From contig JAUYEO010000327.1 in assembly GCA_030689795.1 (NCBI GenBank), positions 1-13,502 on the forward strand: DNA of 13,502 bases, given 5' to 3'. Below are positions 5,408-13,314 of this stretch, piece after piece. The first letter of the stretch is position 1. The number at the start of each line of letters is the position of its first letter. This stretch comes from Desulfobacterales bacterium (lineage in GTDB: Bacteria; Desulfobacterota; Desulfobacteria; Desulfobacterales; RPRI01). The notes under the pieces were generated by a model that ran no database searches, had not been told where the DNA came from, and saw nothing but the letters and a program-made list of their open reading frames with translations. Made by a program: the position numbers and the translations under genes.

Positions 5408-7555
5408 ATGCGCAAGGAATTAATCGGAATATTTCTGTTTTTTCTTGTTGTTTTTACATTGATAAGCCTTTTGTCGTATAACCCCTCCGATCCTTCCATA
5501 AACAATGCAAAAGCTGCCGGCGAAGTTCACAACCTTTTTGGTGTTGTCGGATCCAATATAGCCGGAATTTTTGTGGGTCTCTTCGGAATGGCATCCTTTT
5601 TCATACCGGCGACAATTCTTTTTGTCAGCATAAGGTTTTTCGGTGATTATACGAGGCGTATTATTCTTTTTACGCTTGCAGGCGGATTTCTACTCACTAT
5701 AGCTACAGGCAGTCTTCTTTCGTTTCACGAAAACAGTTTTGATGTATTCGGACGCGAATTTTCCTCAGGCGGCATAACAGGTATTTCCATTAAATCCTGG
5801 CTGGTAAAATATTCCAATATTACCGGTTCTGTTGTTATGCTCGTTGTCATGTGGATTACCGGCTTTATCCTTGCGACGGGATTTTCCGTGATAAGTATCC
5901 TGAAACGTTTAACGGGAATGATCTTATTTGCTTCCGAACGGATATCGACGCATTACATCAAGTGGAAAGAGCGGAGGGATAAGTCGGTAAAACGTTCAAA
6001 ACTTATTGCCGGACAGAAGGATTTCAAGGAAAGGGAAATAGAGATAAAGGCTGTAAAGGCAAAGCCCGTCAAGGATGCCCCTGTTCCAAAGCAGGAGGTC
6101 TTTGAGTTCATGCGCGCCGAAAGCGGATTCCAGCTGCCTTCAGTAAATTTTCTGGATGATCCCCAGGCAAAGACCTCCAGTTTTGACAATGAAAACCTGA
6201 AAATGCAGTCTAAGCTTCTTGAGAAGAAACTGGAAGACTTTGGTGTAAACGGGAAGGTGGTGGCAGTAATTCCGGGTCCGGTTATAACGACTTTTGAATA
6301 TGAACCGGCTCCGGGGGTAAAGATAAACAAGATTGTTAATCTTACCGATGATCTCTCGCTTGCTCTCCGCGCGACGAGCATAAGGATAGAAGCTCCGATA
6401 CCGGGAAAGGCGGTAATCGGCATTGAAATTCCCAACGCCGATAGGGAAATAGTCAGGTTCAAGGAGGTAGTCGTATCGGGCGCTTTTGAAAAGGCCAAAT
6501 CAAAGCTTACCATCTGCCTCGGCAAGGATATAGTGGGAAATCCTGTTGTGGCGGAGCTCGACAAAATGCCGCACCTGCTGATAGCAGGAGCAACCGGCTC
6601 CGGAAAGAGCGTCGCGTTAAACACGATGATATGCAGCCTGCTCTACAAGGCTACGCCGGATGAAGTAAAGCTCCTTATGGTTGATCCTAAAAGGATCGAG
6701 CTTGCCATGTATGACGGCATCCCGCATCTCATTTCTCCGGTGGTTACGGACGCAAAAAAAGCCACAAACGCCCTTTTCTGGGCTGTTCATGAAATGGAGA
6801 GAAGGTACATGATTCTCTCAGAAAACAAGTCAAGAAATATAAACCAGTATCAGCAGAAGGCTGCAAAAGGGGCAAAAAACGAAAAGGGCGAAGTTCTCGA
6901 AAAACTCCCCCTTATAGTTATTATCATCGACGAACTTGCGGACATGATGATGGTGGCTTCAAGGGATGTGGAAGTTTCTCTGACGCGCCTTGCGCAAATG
7001 GCAAGAGCTGCCGGAATTCACCTGATACTCGCGACACAGAGACCCTCGGTTGATGTTTTGACCGGAATCATAAAAGCCAATTTCCCCACCCGTCTCTCCT
7101 TTCAGGTCTCTTCCAAAACCGACTCGCGGACCATACTGGATGCCAACGGGGCTGAGAATCTGCTTGGAAACGGGGATATGCTTTTCATGCCCCCCGGGAC
7201 TGCAAGGATTCAGCGGATACACGGCGCATTCATATCTGAAGCTGAAATAACGAAGATTACGGAATTTCTGAAAAAACAGAAAAAGCCCGAGTATGACGAA
7301 AAGATAACGAAGGCGAGGTCGATTGAACAGTCCGATACCGATTCAACAGAGCACGACGAGAGATATGATGATGCCGTAGCTCTTGTCACAAGGACAAGGC
7401 AGGCGTCAATATCGATGATACAGAGGCATTTGAGGGTAGGCTACAACAGGGCTGCCCGTATAATCGAAGTTATGGAAAAAGAGGGGGTTGTCGGGCCGTC
7501 GGACGGCGTGAAGCCGAGGGAAGTTCTTGCCAGGGGATATGATGAAGTTCGATAA
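5408..7555 (+). CDS. ftsK: DNA translocase FtsK/SpoIIIE
   Basis: A 715-residue inner-membrane DNA pump that clears and aligns the chromosome terminus at the division septum. Seen: hydrophobic segments at about 5-23, 46-77, 84-103 and 138-164 (the usual 4-helix anchor); a short charged linker (about 170-260); the alpha/beta motor with Walker A G-A-T-G-S-G-K400-S at 394-401 and Walker B I-I-I-D508-E509; the conserved T-Q-R-P-S and S-S-K-T-D-S-R segments; and a C-terminal winged-helix gamma domain (about 652-715) that would read KOPS-like sites and contact XerD. It lacks the long proline/glutamine linker of E. coli FtsK and matches SpoIIIE-sized proteins. The ATG at 5408 is chosen because the hydrophobic anchor starts there; an extension to 5318 would translate repeat-like sequence. 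The stop overlaps the next gene by 14 bp. Confidence 0.95.
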   Translation: MRKELIGIFLFFLVVFTLISLLSYNPSDPSINNAKAAGEVHNLFGVVGSNIAGIFVGLFGMASFFIPATILFVSIRFFGDYTRRIILFTLAGGFLLTIATGSLLSFHENSFDVFGREFSSGGITGISIKSWLVKYSNITGSVVMLVVMWITGFILATGFSVISILKRLTGMILFASERISTHYIKWKERRDKSVKRSKLIAGQKDFKEREIEIKAVKAKPVKDAPVPKQEVFEFMRAESGFQLPSVNFLDDPQAKTSSFDNENLKMQSKLLEKKLEDFGVNGKVVAVIPGPVITTFEYEPAPGVKINKIVNLTDDLSLALRATSIRIEAPIPGKAVIGIEIPNADREIVRFKEVVVSGAFEKAKSKLTICLGKDIVGNPVVAELDKMPHLLIAGATGSGKSVALNTMICSLLYKATPDEVKLLMVDPKRIELAMYDGIPHLISPVVTDAKKATNALFWAVHEMERRYMILSENKSRNINQYQQKAAKGAKNEKGEVLEKLPLIVIIIDELADMMMVASRDVEVSLTRLAQMARAAGIHLILATQRPSVDVLTGIIKANFPTRLSFQVSSKTDSRTILDANGAENLLGNGDMLFMPPGTARIQRIHGAFISEAEITKITEFLKKQKKPEYDEKITKARSIEQSDTDSTEHDERYDDAVALVTRTRQASISMIQRHLRVGYNRAARIIEVMEKEGVVGPSDGVKPREVLARGYDEVR

Positions 7556-8156
7556 TGCTCTTTTGGAAAACGTGAAAGGTTTTCTTGACCCTGAAGAGGG
7601 CAAGCGCCTTTATGATACGGCTCTTTCGGTCGCCGGGCAGGGACCATGCCTTGAAATAGGAAGCTATTGCGGTAAATCGACGATCTATCTCGGGAAGGCG
7701 TGCATGGAGAAAAATGGGATTCTGTTTTCCATAGACCATCACAGGGGGTCGGAAGAGCAGCAGCCCGGAGAGGAATATTTTGATCCTGAACTTTTTGATT
7801 ATGCTTCATGGCGGATGAATACTCTGGAAAAGTTCAGGAAAACGCTCGAAAAAGCGGGTCTTGAAGAGACTGTTGTTCCGATTGTCTGCAGGTCCGATGT
7901 TGCAGCGCGCATGTGGGCTTCGCCTTTTCATCTCGTTTTTATCGACGGGGGGCATTCATATGAAACGGCGCTTACGGATTATAATTGCTGGGCCAGACAT
8001 ATAGTTTCCGGCGGCTACCTTCTCATTCATGACATATTTTCCGATCCTGCCAAAGGAGGACAGGCTCCTTACCGTGTGTATAATCATGCCCTTGAATCGA
8101 ATCTTTTCAAAGAGCTTCCGATGACCAAAACCCTTGGTGTCCTTCAGCGGGTTTAA
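7542..8156 (+). CDS. Class I SAM-dependent methyltransferase (Methyltransf_24 type)
   Basis: A 204-residue soluble protein with a Rossmann methyltransferase fold. Seen: motif I L-E-I-G-S-Y-C-G-K-S (37-46), the SAM-binding glycine loop; an acidic residue after strand 2 (S-I-D65-H-H); motif F-I-D-G-G-H-S-Y (133-140), typical of the methyltransferase 24 group; and I-H-D-I-F (162-166), which resembles the metal or substrate-site histidine-aspartate of that group. The substrate is not evident. The ATG at 7542 follows AGGGG (7532-7536) at 5 bp; ATG 7539 and TTG 7527 are in-frame alternatives with worse spacing. It overlaps the end of ftsK by 14 bp, so translation is probably coupled to ftsK. The following 209 bp to fhs holds no gene or clear terminator. 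Confidence 0.85.
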   Translation: MKFDNALLENVKGFLDPEEGKRLYDTALSVAGQGPCLEIGSYCGKSTIYLGKACMEKNGILFSIDHHRGSEEQQPGEEYFDPELFDYASWRMNTLEKFRKTLEKAGLEETVVPIVCRSDVAARMWASPFHLVFIDGGHSYETALTDYNCWARHIVSGGYLLIHDIFSDPAKGGQAPYRVYNHALESNLFKELPMTKTLGVLQRV

Positions 8157-8365
8157 TTGACCTTTTTAAACACATAATTCTTGCCAACGCTGAAAGTCCA
8201 TGATAATTGGACATTGTTTTGGGCTCTATCGTATGATTTAACTAATTATAATTTAAAGCAATATTTCGTTCTCCCGTTTTATCTGATTTGAAGTGGAAGC
8301 ACCTGTGTTCAAAATTTGTTTTTTGGATGAACGTTAACTATTAACAACAAAGGAGGATTCGACAG

Positions 8366-10129
8366 ATGGCTTATGATGCGGTAAAAATGGCTGACTGGCA
8401 GATTTCCGAAGCAGCGGAAGTCAACATGCCGTCACCGGAGCAGTGGAGAGAGAAACTGGGCCTTATGCCCGATGAAGTTCTTCCAATGGGCAGGCTCGCG
8501 AAGCTTGATTTTCTTAAAATAATGAACCGCCTTGAGAAGAAACCCGACGGCAAGTATATTGAGGTTACCGCCATTACCCCGACACCTCTTGGTGAAGGGA
8601 AAAGCACGACCTCGGTCGGTCTCATGGAAGGTCTCGGAAAACGAGGCAAAAACGTCGGCGGCGCCCTGAGGCAGCCTTCCGGCGGACCGACAATGAATGT
8701 AAAGGGAACCGCGGCAGGCGGCGGTAATGCTCTTATTATTCCCATGACCGAGTTTTCCCTGGGGCTTACAGGCGATATTAACGATATTATGAACGCCCAC
8801 AATCTTGCCATGGTTGCCATGACCTCCCGCATGCAGCATGAAAGGAATTACAATGACGAGCAACTTGCGAGACTCACCAAGATGCGCCGCCTCGATATCG
8901 ATCCGACACGCGTTGAAATGGGATGGATCATGGATTTCTGCGCCCAGGCATTGAGGAATATCATAATCGGAATCGGCGGAAGAACGGACGGCTTTATGAT
9001 GCAGTCAAAGTTTGGAATTGCCGTAGGTTCAGAATGTATGGCAATCCTTTCAATAGTAAGGGACCTTGCCGATCTTAAAAAACGTCTCAACGAAATTACC
9101 GTTGCTTTCGACAAGAGCGGAAAACCGGTTACAACCGGCGACCTTGAAGTCGGAAACGCTATGGCCGCCTTTATGCGCAATACAATTAACCCGACGCTGT
9201 TAAGCACTGCCGAGTACCAGCCGTGCATGATACATGCCGGACCATTCGCTAACATCGCTGTCGGGCAGTCATCCATAATTTCAGACCGCATGGGTCTCAA
9301 GATGTTTGATTACCAGGTAACAGAGAGCGGTTTTGCGGCAGATATCGGTTTTGAGAAATTCTGGAACGTAAAATGCCGTAACAGCGGCCTAAAGCCTCAC
9401 GTATCCGTACTGACCGCCACCATCCGCGCGCTCAAGATGCACGGCGGCGGCCCAAAAGTGGTTGCCGGAAAAGCCCTGGATGATGCGTACACAAAGGAGA
9501 ACCTCGCGCTGGTGGAAAATGGCGTCGAGAACATGGTTCACATGATAGGCGTCATCCGCAAGGCCGGAATCAACCCGGTTGTCTGCGTAAACAGATTCTA
9601 TACCGACACCGATGCCGAGGTAGCCGTTGTTAAAAAGGCGGCTGAAGCAGCCGGCGCCCGCTGCGCCGAATCCAAGCACTGGGAAAAAGGCGGCGAAGGC
9701 GCTCTTGAACTGGCTGATGCAGTTGTTGAAGCCTGCAATGAAAAGAATGAATTCAAATTTCTCTATCCGCTTGAAATGAAGCTCCGCGACAGAGTTGCTC
9801 TCATAGCGAAAGAAGTTTACGGGGCTGCCGGCGTATCATGGACTGCTGAAGCGGAAGCAAAGGCAAAAATGCTTGAGAGCGATCCCAAGTATGCCGATTT
9901 TTCGACCATGATGGTTAAGACTCATTTGAGCCTGACGCATGACCCGGTAATAAAGGGCGTTCCCAAAGGCTGGATACTTCCGATCCGCGATGTTCTGATC
10001 TATTCAGGCGCCAAGTTCCTGTGCCCGTGTGCCGGAACCATAAGCCTGATGCCCGGAACAAGCTCCAACCCGGCTTTCAGAAGGATCGATGTTGATGTAA
10101 ATACAGGCAAAGTCAGCGGTCTTTTCTAA
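8366..10129 (+). CDS. fhs: Formate-tetrahydrofolate ligase (10-formyl-THF synthetase), divergent long form
   Basis: A 587-residue cytoplasmic enzyme joining formate to tetrahydrofolate with ATP; in anaerobes it is the entry or exit step of the methyl branch of the Wood-Ljungdahl pathway. Seen: an N-terminal leader of about 65 residues, P-loop T-P-T-P-L-G-E-G-K79-S-T (71-81), L-R-Q-P-S (101-105), K-G-T-A-A-G-G-G (113-120), L-T-G-D-I (134-138), A-G-P-F-A-N-I (291-297), N-R-F-Y-T-D-T (409-415), W439-x-K-G-G-E-G, and C-terminal M-P-G...G-L-F. It is longer than usual bacterial Fhs (about 557). Several positions normally near-invariant differ: Q103 for Glu, N121 for Tyr after the triple glycine, M110-N111 for Phe-Gly, and V299 for His after A-N-I-A. 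Some of these resemble the eukaryotic C1-THF synthase domain. The start is certain: AAGGAGG (8350-8356) lies 9 bp before the ATG. A strong terminator follows. Confidence 0.92.
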   Translation: MAYDAVKMADWQISEAAEVNMPSPEQWREKLGLMPDEVLPMGRLAKLDFLKIMNRLEKKPDGKYIEVTAITPTPLGEGKSTTSVGLMEGLGKRGKNVGGALRQPSGGPTMNVKGTAAGGGNALIIPMTEFSLGLTGDINDIMNAHNLAMVAMTSRMQHERNYNDEQLARLTKMRRLDIDPTRVEMGWIMDFCAQALRNIIIGIGGRTDGFMMQSKFGIAVGSECMAILSIVRDLADLKKRLNEITVAFDKSGKPVTTGDLEVGNAMAAFMRNTINPTLLSTAEYQPCMIHAGPFANIAVGQSSIISDRMGLKMFDYQVTESGFAADIGFEKFWNVKCRNSGLKPHVSVLTATIRALKMHGGGPKVVAGKALDDAYTKENLALVENGVENMVHMIGVIRKAGINPVVCVNRFYTDTDAEVAVVKKAAEAAGARCAESKHWEKGGEGALELADAVVEACNEKNEFKFLYPLEMKLRDRVALIAKEVYGAAGVSWTAEAEAKAKMLESDPKYADFSTMMVKTHLSLTHDPVIKGVPKGWILPIRDVLIYSGAKFLCPCAGTISLMPGTSSNPAFRRIDVDVNTGKVSGLF

Positions 10130-10156
10130 GTGTATATGTATATATTGATGACTTCG

Positions 10157-10186
10157 GGGGCCCGGATTTTTCGGGCCCCTTTTTTT
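10157..10186 (+). terminator. Intrinsic terminator after fhs
   Basis: A perfect 8-bp GC stem (GGGGCCCG at 10157-10164 with CGGGCCCC at 10172-10179) closes a 7-nt loop and is followed directly by seven T (10180-10186). It lies 27 bp after the fhs stop. This is a textbook Rho-independent terminator on the plus strand. Confidence 0.93.
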
Positions 10187-10214
10187 CTGCCCGATTTAGA
10201 TATAAAAGGATAAT

Positions 10215-11801
10215 ATGCGTTTTCTGATTATCAATCCATTTTATTCCATCTCTGAAACACCTTCGCCTCCCTTGGGGCTTGCTTATATTGCAGCGGCTCT
10301 CGAACGCGAAGGCGTAGAGGTGAAGATTCTTGATTTCGTTGTATTCCCTTACAGCAGGGAGCTGTTAAAATCTGTTTTGAAAAAATTTGAGCCCCGGATT
10401 GTCGGGACAACGGCAGTCACAATGACTTTTGATAATGCAATTAATGTAATAAAAGAGATAAAAAGCATTGATCCTTCAATAGCTACAGTCATGGGCGGTC
10501 CCCATGTGACGTTTTGCGCAAAAGAAACAATGTCGCTGTTTCCGGAGCTTGATTTTATTGTCCTTGGCGAAGGAGAAGAGACAATTGCCGAACTTGCAGG
10601 AGCTTTGGATGAGGGCAGGGATGTTTCAGGAATAGATGGCATCGTTTTTAGAGGAAAATCAGGCATAGTCGATAACGGGCCCAGAAAAAAGCGAATAGAT
10701 GTTGATTCTCTTCCCCTTCCTGCAAGGCATCATCTTCCCCTCGGAAGATACAGAGCCCTTGGGATGCCTGTCAGCATGACGACCAGCCGCGGCTGTCCTT
10801 TCAAATGCATATTTTGTGTGGGCAGAAAGATGGTGGGCGCAAAGGTCAGATACAGAAATCCGCAGAATGTTGTCGATGAGATGGAGTATCTTGCCACACT
10901 CGGCTTCCGGCAGATAAATGTTGCGGACGATCTTTTTACTTCAAATGAAAATCACTGTCTTAAGGTATGTGATGAGATAATTAAAAGAGGTCTTAAGATA
11001 AAATGGACCTCTTTTGCGAGAGTCGATACGGTTTCTGCAAAGGTTTTGACACGGATGAGAGAGGCCGGATGCCATACCGTAAGCTTCGGCGTTGAGTCCG
11101 GAAACAGAGACATCTTAAAAAGAATAAAAAAAGGAATCACTCTCGAGCAGGTGACGGATGCGGTTAAGATGTGCAATGAAGCGGGGGTAAGCCCGCATGC
11201 ATCGTTCATACTCGGACTTCCGGGAGAAACTCCCGAAACCCTGAAAGAGACGGTTGAATTCGGAAACAGGCTTAAAGATATGGGTGTAAGCCATGGATTT
11301 CATCTTCTTGCACCCTTTCCGGGAACGGAAGTCAGGGAAGAAAAAGAGAAATTTGACATCAGGTTCCTTTCCGATGACTGGCGCGATTATCATGCAAACA
11401 GGGCGATAGTCGAGACATCTTCGGTTACGCGGAAGATGCTGGATGATATCGTCATCGAGTGGGAAAACAAGTTCAACGGATGGCTCGGATATATCAGGGA
11501 GCGTATTAAAAGCGGAGAAGCTTCGGAAGAAGAGGCCTGGCCGCTTGTGAACCTGGAGCGGATAGTCCTTGTTTACGATCTGATGATGGTAAGGGTTATA
11601 GAAGAAATGGGCCGGCTTGAATGCGAAACAGCCGCCTCTTCGTCAGAAGCGCTCGGTCTTTTTGCAGACAGGATGGCCGGTTCGGTTAAATACTCCCGCG
11701 ATGAGATACTGTCCGTTTTGAATTACGAAATCGGCGAGGGGAATCTGATCCTGACGGACAATGATGGGAAATGCAGTTTAAAGTGGGTTGATTATTTATA
11801 G
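10215..11801 (+). CDS. Cobalamin-binding radical SAM protein, substrate unknown
   Basis: A 528-residue cytoplasmic [4Fe-4S] enzyme of the B12-binding radical SAM class, whose members methylate unreactive carbon or phosphorus or perform ring rearrangements (for example BchE and HpnR). Seen: an N-terminal Rossmann-like B12-binding domain (about 1-135) starting L-I-I-N-P and containing M-G-G-P-H-V (93-98) and L-G-E-G-E (117-121); the radical SAM cluster motif C194-x3-C198-x2-C201; a TIM-barrel portion with G-V-E-S-G (about 295) and L-G-L-P-G-E-T (about 332); and a helical C-terminal tail (about 400-528). I see no D-x-H-x-x-G cobalamin-ligand motif, so base-off, His-off binding would be expected, as in many of this class. 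AAAAGGA (10204-10210) precedes the ATG by 4 bp. It starts 28 bp after the fhs terminator and converges on the agmatinase gene. The function is not predictable. Confidence 0.88.
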   Translation: MRFLIINPFYSISETPSPPLGLAYIAAALEREGVEVKILDFVVFPYSRELLKSVLKKFEPRIVGTTAVTMTFDNAINVIKEIKSIDPSIATVMGGPHVTFCAKETMSLFPELDFIVLGEGEETIAELAGALDEGRDVSGIDGIVFRGKSGIVDNGPRKKRIDVDSLPLPARHHLPLGRYRALGMPVSMTTSRGCPFKCIFCVGRKMVGAKVRYRNPQNVVDEMEYLATLGFRQINVADDLFTSNENHCLKVCDEIIKRGLKIKWTSFARVDTVSAKVLTRMREAGCHTVSFGVESGNRDILKRIKKGITLEQVTDAVKMCNEAGVSPHASFILGLPGETPETLKETVEFGNRLKDMGVSHGFHLLAPFPGTEVREEKEKFDIRFLSDDWRDYHANRAIVETSSVTRKMLDDIVIEWENKFNGWLGYIRERIKSGEASEEEAWPLVNLERIVLVYDLMMVRVIEEMGRLECETAASSSEALGLFADRMAGSVKYSRDEILSVLNYEIGEGNLILTDNDGKCSLKWVDYL

Positions 11802-12665
11802 ACAGTGAACAAAGATCTTAGTTGCAATCTTTGCGGCGGTATATTCCGAAACCTGGGAGCCTTCTATTTTTGCAAGCTCGTTTATGTCTGCAGCAATTAC
11901 CTTCCTTTTCCCGCCGACCTTTTTTATCAGCTTTACAACCTGTCTGTATGAAAGGCCTCCCGGCTCTGGAGTTCCGGTTCCCGGAATCACCGAAGGATCG
12001 AGCCCGTCAAGATCGATAGTCATGTACACTTTTTCGGGCAGGGAATTTACGGCTTTGTCTATCCATGAATCATCTAATGGGTCAATATTGTGAGCGTAAA
12101 AAGGTTTCAGTTTTTTCCTCTTCACGTATCCGGCCTCACCTTGAGAGAAAGACCTTATTCCGACCTGGACAAACGGAATTTTAATATCGTCTGCAACCCT
12201 GCGCATTACACACGCATGATTATACCTGCTTCCGTTCCACATGTCCCTTAGATCAAGATGGGCATCAATCTGAAGCACGCCTATATCCGGATAAATTTCA
12301 GCCGCTGCCATTATCGGCCCGATTGAAATGGCGTGGTCACCGCCGAGGGATAGAAGAAACTTGTTTCGTATAAGGACGGTCGCCGCCGCTTTTTTCATCT
12401 CGTTTATGGCTTTTTCAGGATCTTTTGAAGGAACGAAAAGCGAGAGCGTATGTATGCCGGCTTTTCCCCAGAAGGCCGATGTTTCTTCATCGATGTTTTC
12501 AAGCTGCGCGGACGCGCTCAGGATATGAAGCGGACCATCTTCACTTCCAGCGCCGTAAGACGGGGCATTCTCATAACAAAGCGGTAATACAACTATACCT
12601 GCATCATCAAGTCCAACCGCTGGGATTTCAGCATCGCCAAAGCGTATGGATTTTTTCAATTTCAT
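11796..12665 (-). CDS. speB: Agmatinase (ureohydrolase family)
   Basis: A 289-residue cytoplasmic binuclear manganese hydrolase that would convert agmatine to putrescine and urea. All metal-ligand motifs are present: G-G-D-H111, D134-A-H136-L-D138 and D218-L-D220-G-L-D-P. H150 (N-H-A) and E234 (T-P-E-P) fit the conserved active-site positions of agmatinase/arginase proteins. The length is typical (about 290-305). It begins 10 bp after the arginine decarboxylase stop on the same strand, with a weak GAG-type ribosome-binding site; the pairing with a decarboxylase that makes agmatine supports agmatinase over arginase or guanidinobutyrase. Its stop codon overlaps the end of the convergent radical SAM gene by 6 bp, and no terminator separates them. 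Confidence 0.92.
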   Translation of the reverse strand: MKLKKSIRFGDAEIPAVGLDDAGIVVLPLCYENAPSYGAGSEDGPLHILSASAQLENIDEETSAFWGKAGIHTLSLFVPSKDPEKAINEMKKAAATVLIRNKFLLSLGGDHAISIGPIMAAAEIYPDIGVLQIDAHLDLRDMWNGSRYNHACVMRRVADDIKIPFVQVGIRSFSQGEAGYVKRKKLKPFYAHNIDPLDDSWIDKAVNSLPEKVYMTIDLDGLDPSVIPGTGTPEPGGLSYRQVVKLIKKVGGKRKVIAADINELAKIEGSQVSEYTAAKIATKIFVHCL

Positions 12666-12675
12666 CTGACTCGCA

Positions 12676-13221
12676 TTATTTTACAAAGATGGCGGCGGCG
12701 ATGACAGTGGTCCAGAGGTTCCCTTCCGCGCCTAAAGCTCCCTGGCTTGTGTGCTGCGATTCGACTATTTTCTCACTCATCTTGTAAACTTCGCGCCGTG
12801 CGTCGTAGTCCTTGTTCGGATCGAATTCTATGCCAAGTGTATTTGCAAGCATTGATGCGGCAAGGTCCTCCGCGTATTCGCCGGCTTCTATTTCAGTCTG
12901 GCCGAAACCGTGATGCTCGGAAAGATATCCGTAACGTCCGGGTTCGGCAGGCAGGGCAAGGCCGATGCTTGCGCTAATTCTTCGCCCCGGTTCATTTATC
13001 TGTTCACGGGCCATGACGCAATGAGTTATTTCTCCGGCTTCAAGCTTGGCAAGCCCGGTTTCTATATCGATTATCTTGCAGTGCGGCGGGAATATGGATG
13101 AAACTGTAACAATGTTGAGGTGTGCAATGCGCGCCTCACGAAGAGCATTCTCAAAGGAAGACAGTTTTTCCTTGTTTACTCCAATTCCTTTGGTAAAAAA
13201 CATATATCTCGGCACATACAT
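12676..13221 (-). CDS. pdaD: Pyruvoyl-dependent arginine decarboxylase (PvlArgDC)
   Basis: A 181-residue proenzyme that would decarboxylate arginine to agmatine, the first step towards putrescine. Such enzymes self-cleave at a Ser-Ser bond to make a beta chain and an alpha chain with an N-terminal pyruvoyl group. Seen: the cleavage context V-T-V-S41-S42-I-F-P-P, so cleavage would give a 41-residue beta and 140-residue alpha chain; the conserved segments A-S-I-G-L-A-L-P and G-Y-L-S-E-H-H-G; and L-W-T-T-V near the end. The family is about 155-195 aa. The ATG at 13221 is preceded by a strong purine block (AAAGGGGGG, complement of 13229-13237). It is first in a two-gene operon with the agmatinase. 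PLP-independent arginine decarboxylase is commonest in archaea and is scattered in bacteria. Confidence 0.93.
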   Translation of the reverse strand: MYVPRYMFFTKGIGVNKEKLSSFENALREARIAHLNIVTVSSIFPPHCKIIDIETGLAKLEAGEITHCVMAREQINEPGRRISASIGLALPAEPGRYGYLSEHHGFGQTEIEAGEYAEDLAASMLANTLGIEFDPNKDYDARREVYKMSEKIVESQHTSQGALGAEGNLWTTVIAAAIFVK

Positions 13222-13254
13222 GTTTTGTCCCCCCTTTGTATTTAATTAAACTAT

Positions 13255-13284
13255 ATCATAAGAATCGGCTCTTTTATATGTCCT
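13255..13284 (-). promoter_or_regulatory. Putative promoter of the pdaD-speB operon
   Basis: Read on the minus strand, AGGACA (complement of 13279-13284; 4 of 6 to TTGACA) is followed after 18 bp by TATGAT (complement of 13255-13260; 5 of 6 to TATAAT). Transcription would begin about 25-30 bp before the pdaD ATG. It is the best-placed candidate in the 281-bp AT-rich region upstream, but the -35 box is weak. Confidence 0.35.
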
Positions 13285-13314
13285 GAAATACGTAATCAAG
13301 AAAAAAAGCGCCTC

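Noticed and set aside
5953..6624. A 223-codon open frame antisense to ftsK
   Set aside because: It is fully within ftsK, its translation is Ser/Ile/Phe-rich without any family resemblance, and it shows no start signals.
8247..8252. TATAAT as a promoter for fhs
   Set aside because: The hexamer is perfect but no -35 box lies 16-18 bp upstream (CTCTAT region), there is no extended -10 TG, and the region is AT-rich enough for a chance match.
8157..8365. A riboswitch (for example a tetrahydrofolate type) in the fhs leader
   Set aside because: Only one short hairpin (GTCCA...TGGAC near 8196-8212) is evident, and I could not match the conserved core of any folate or SAM riboswitch.
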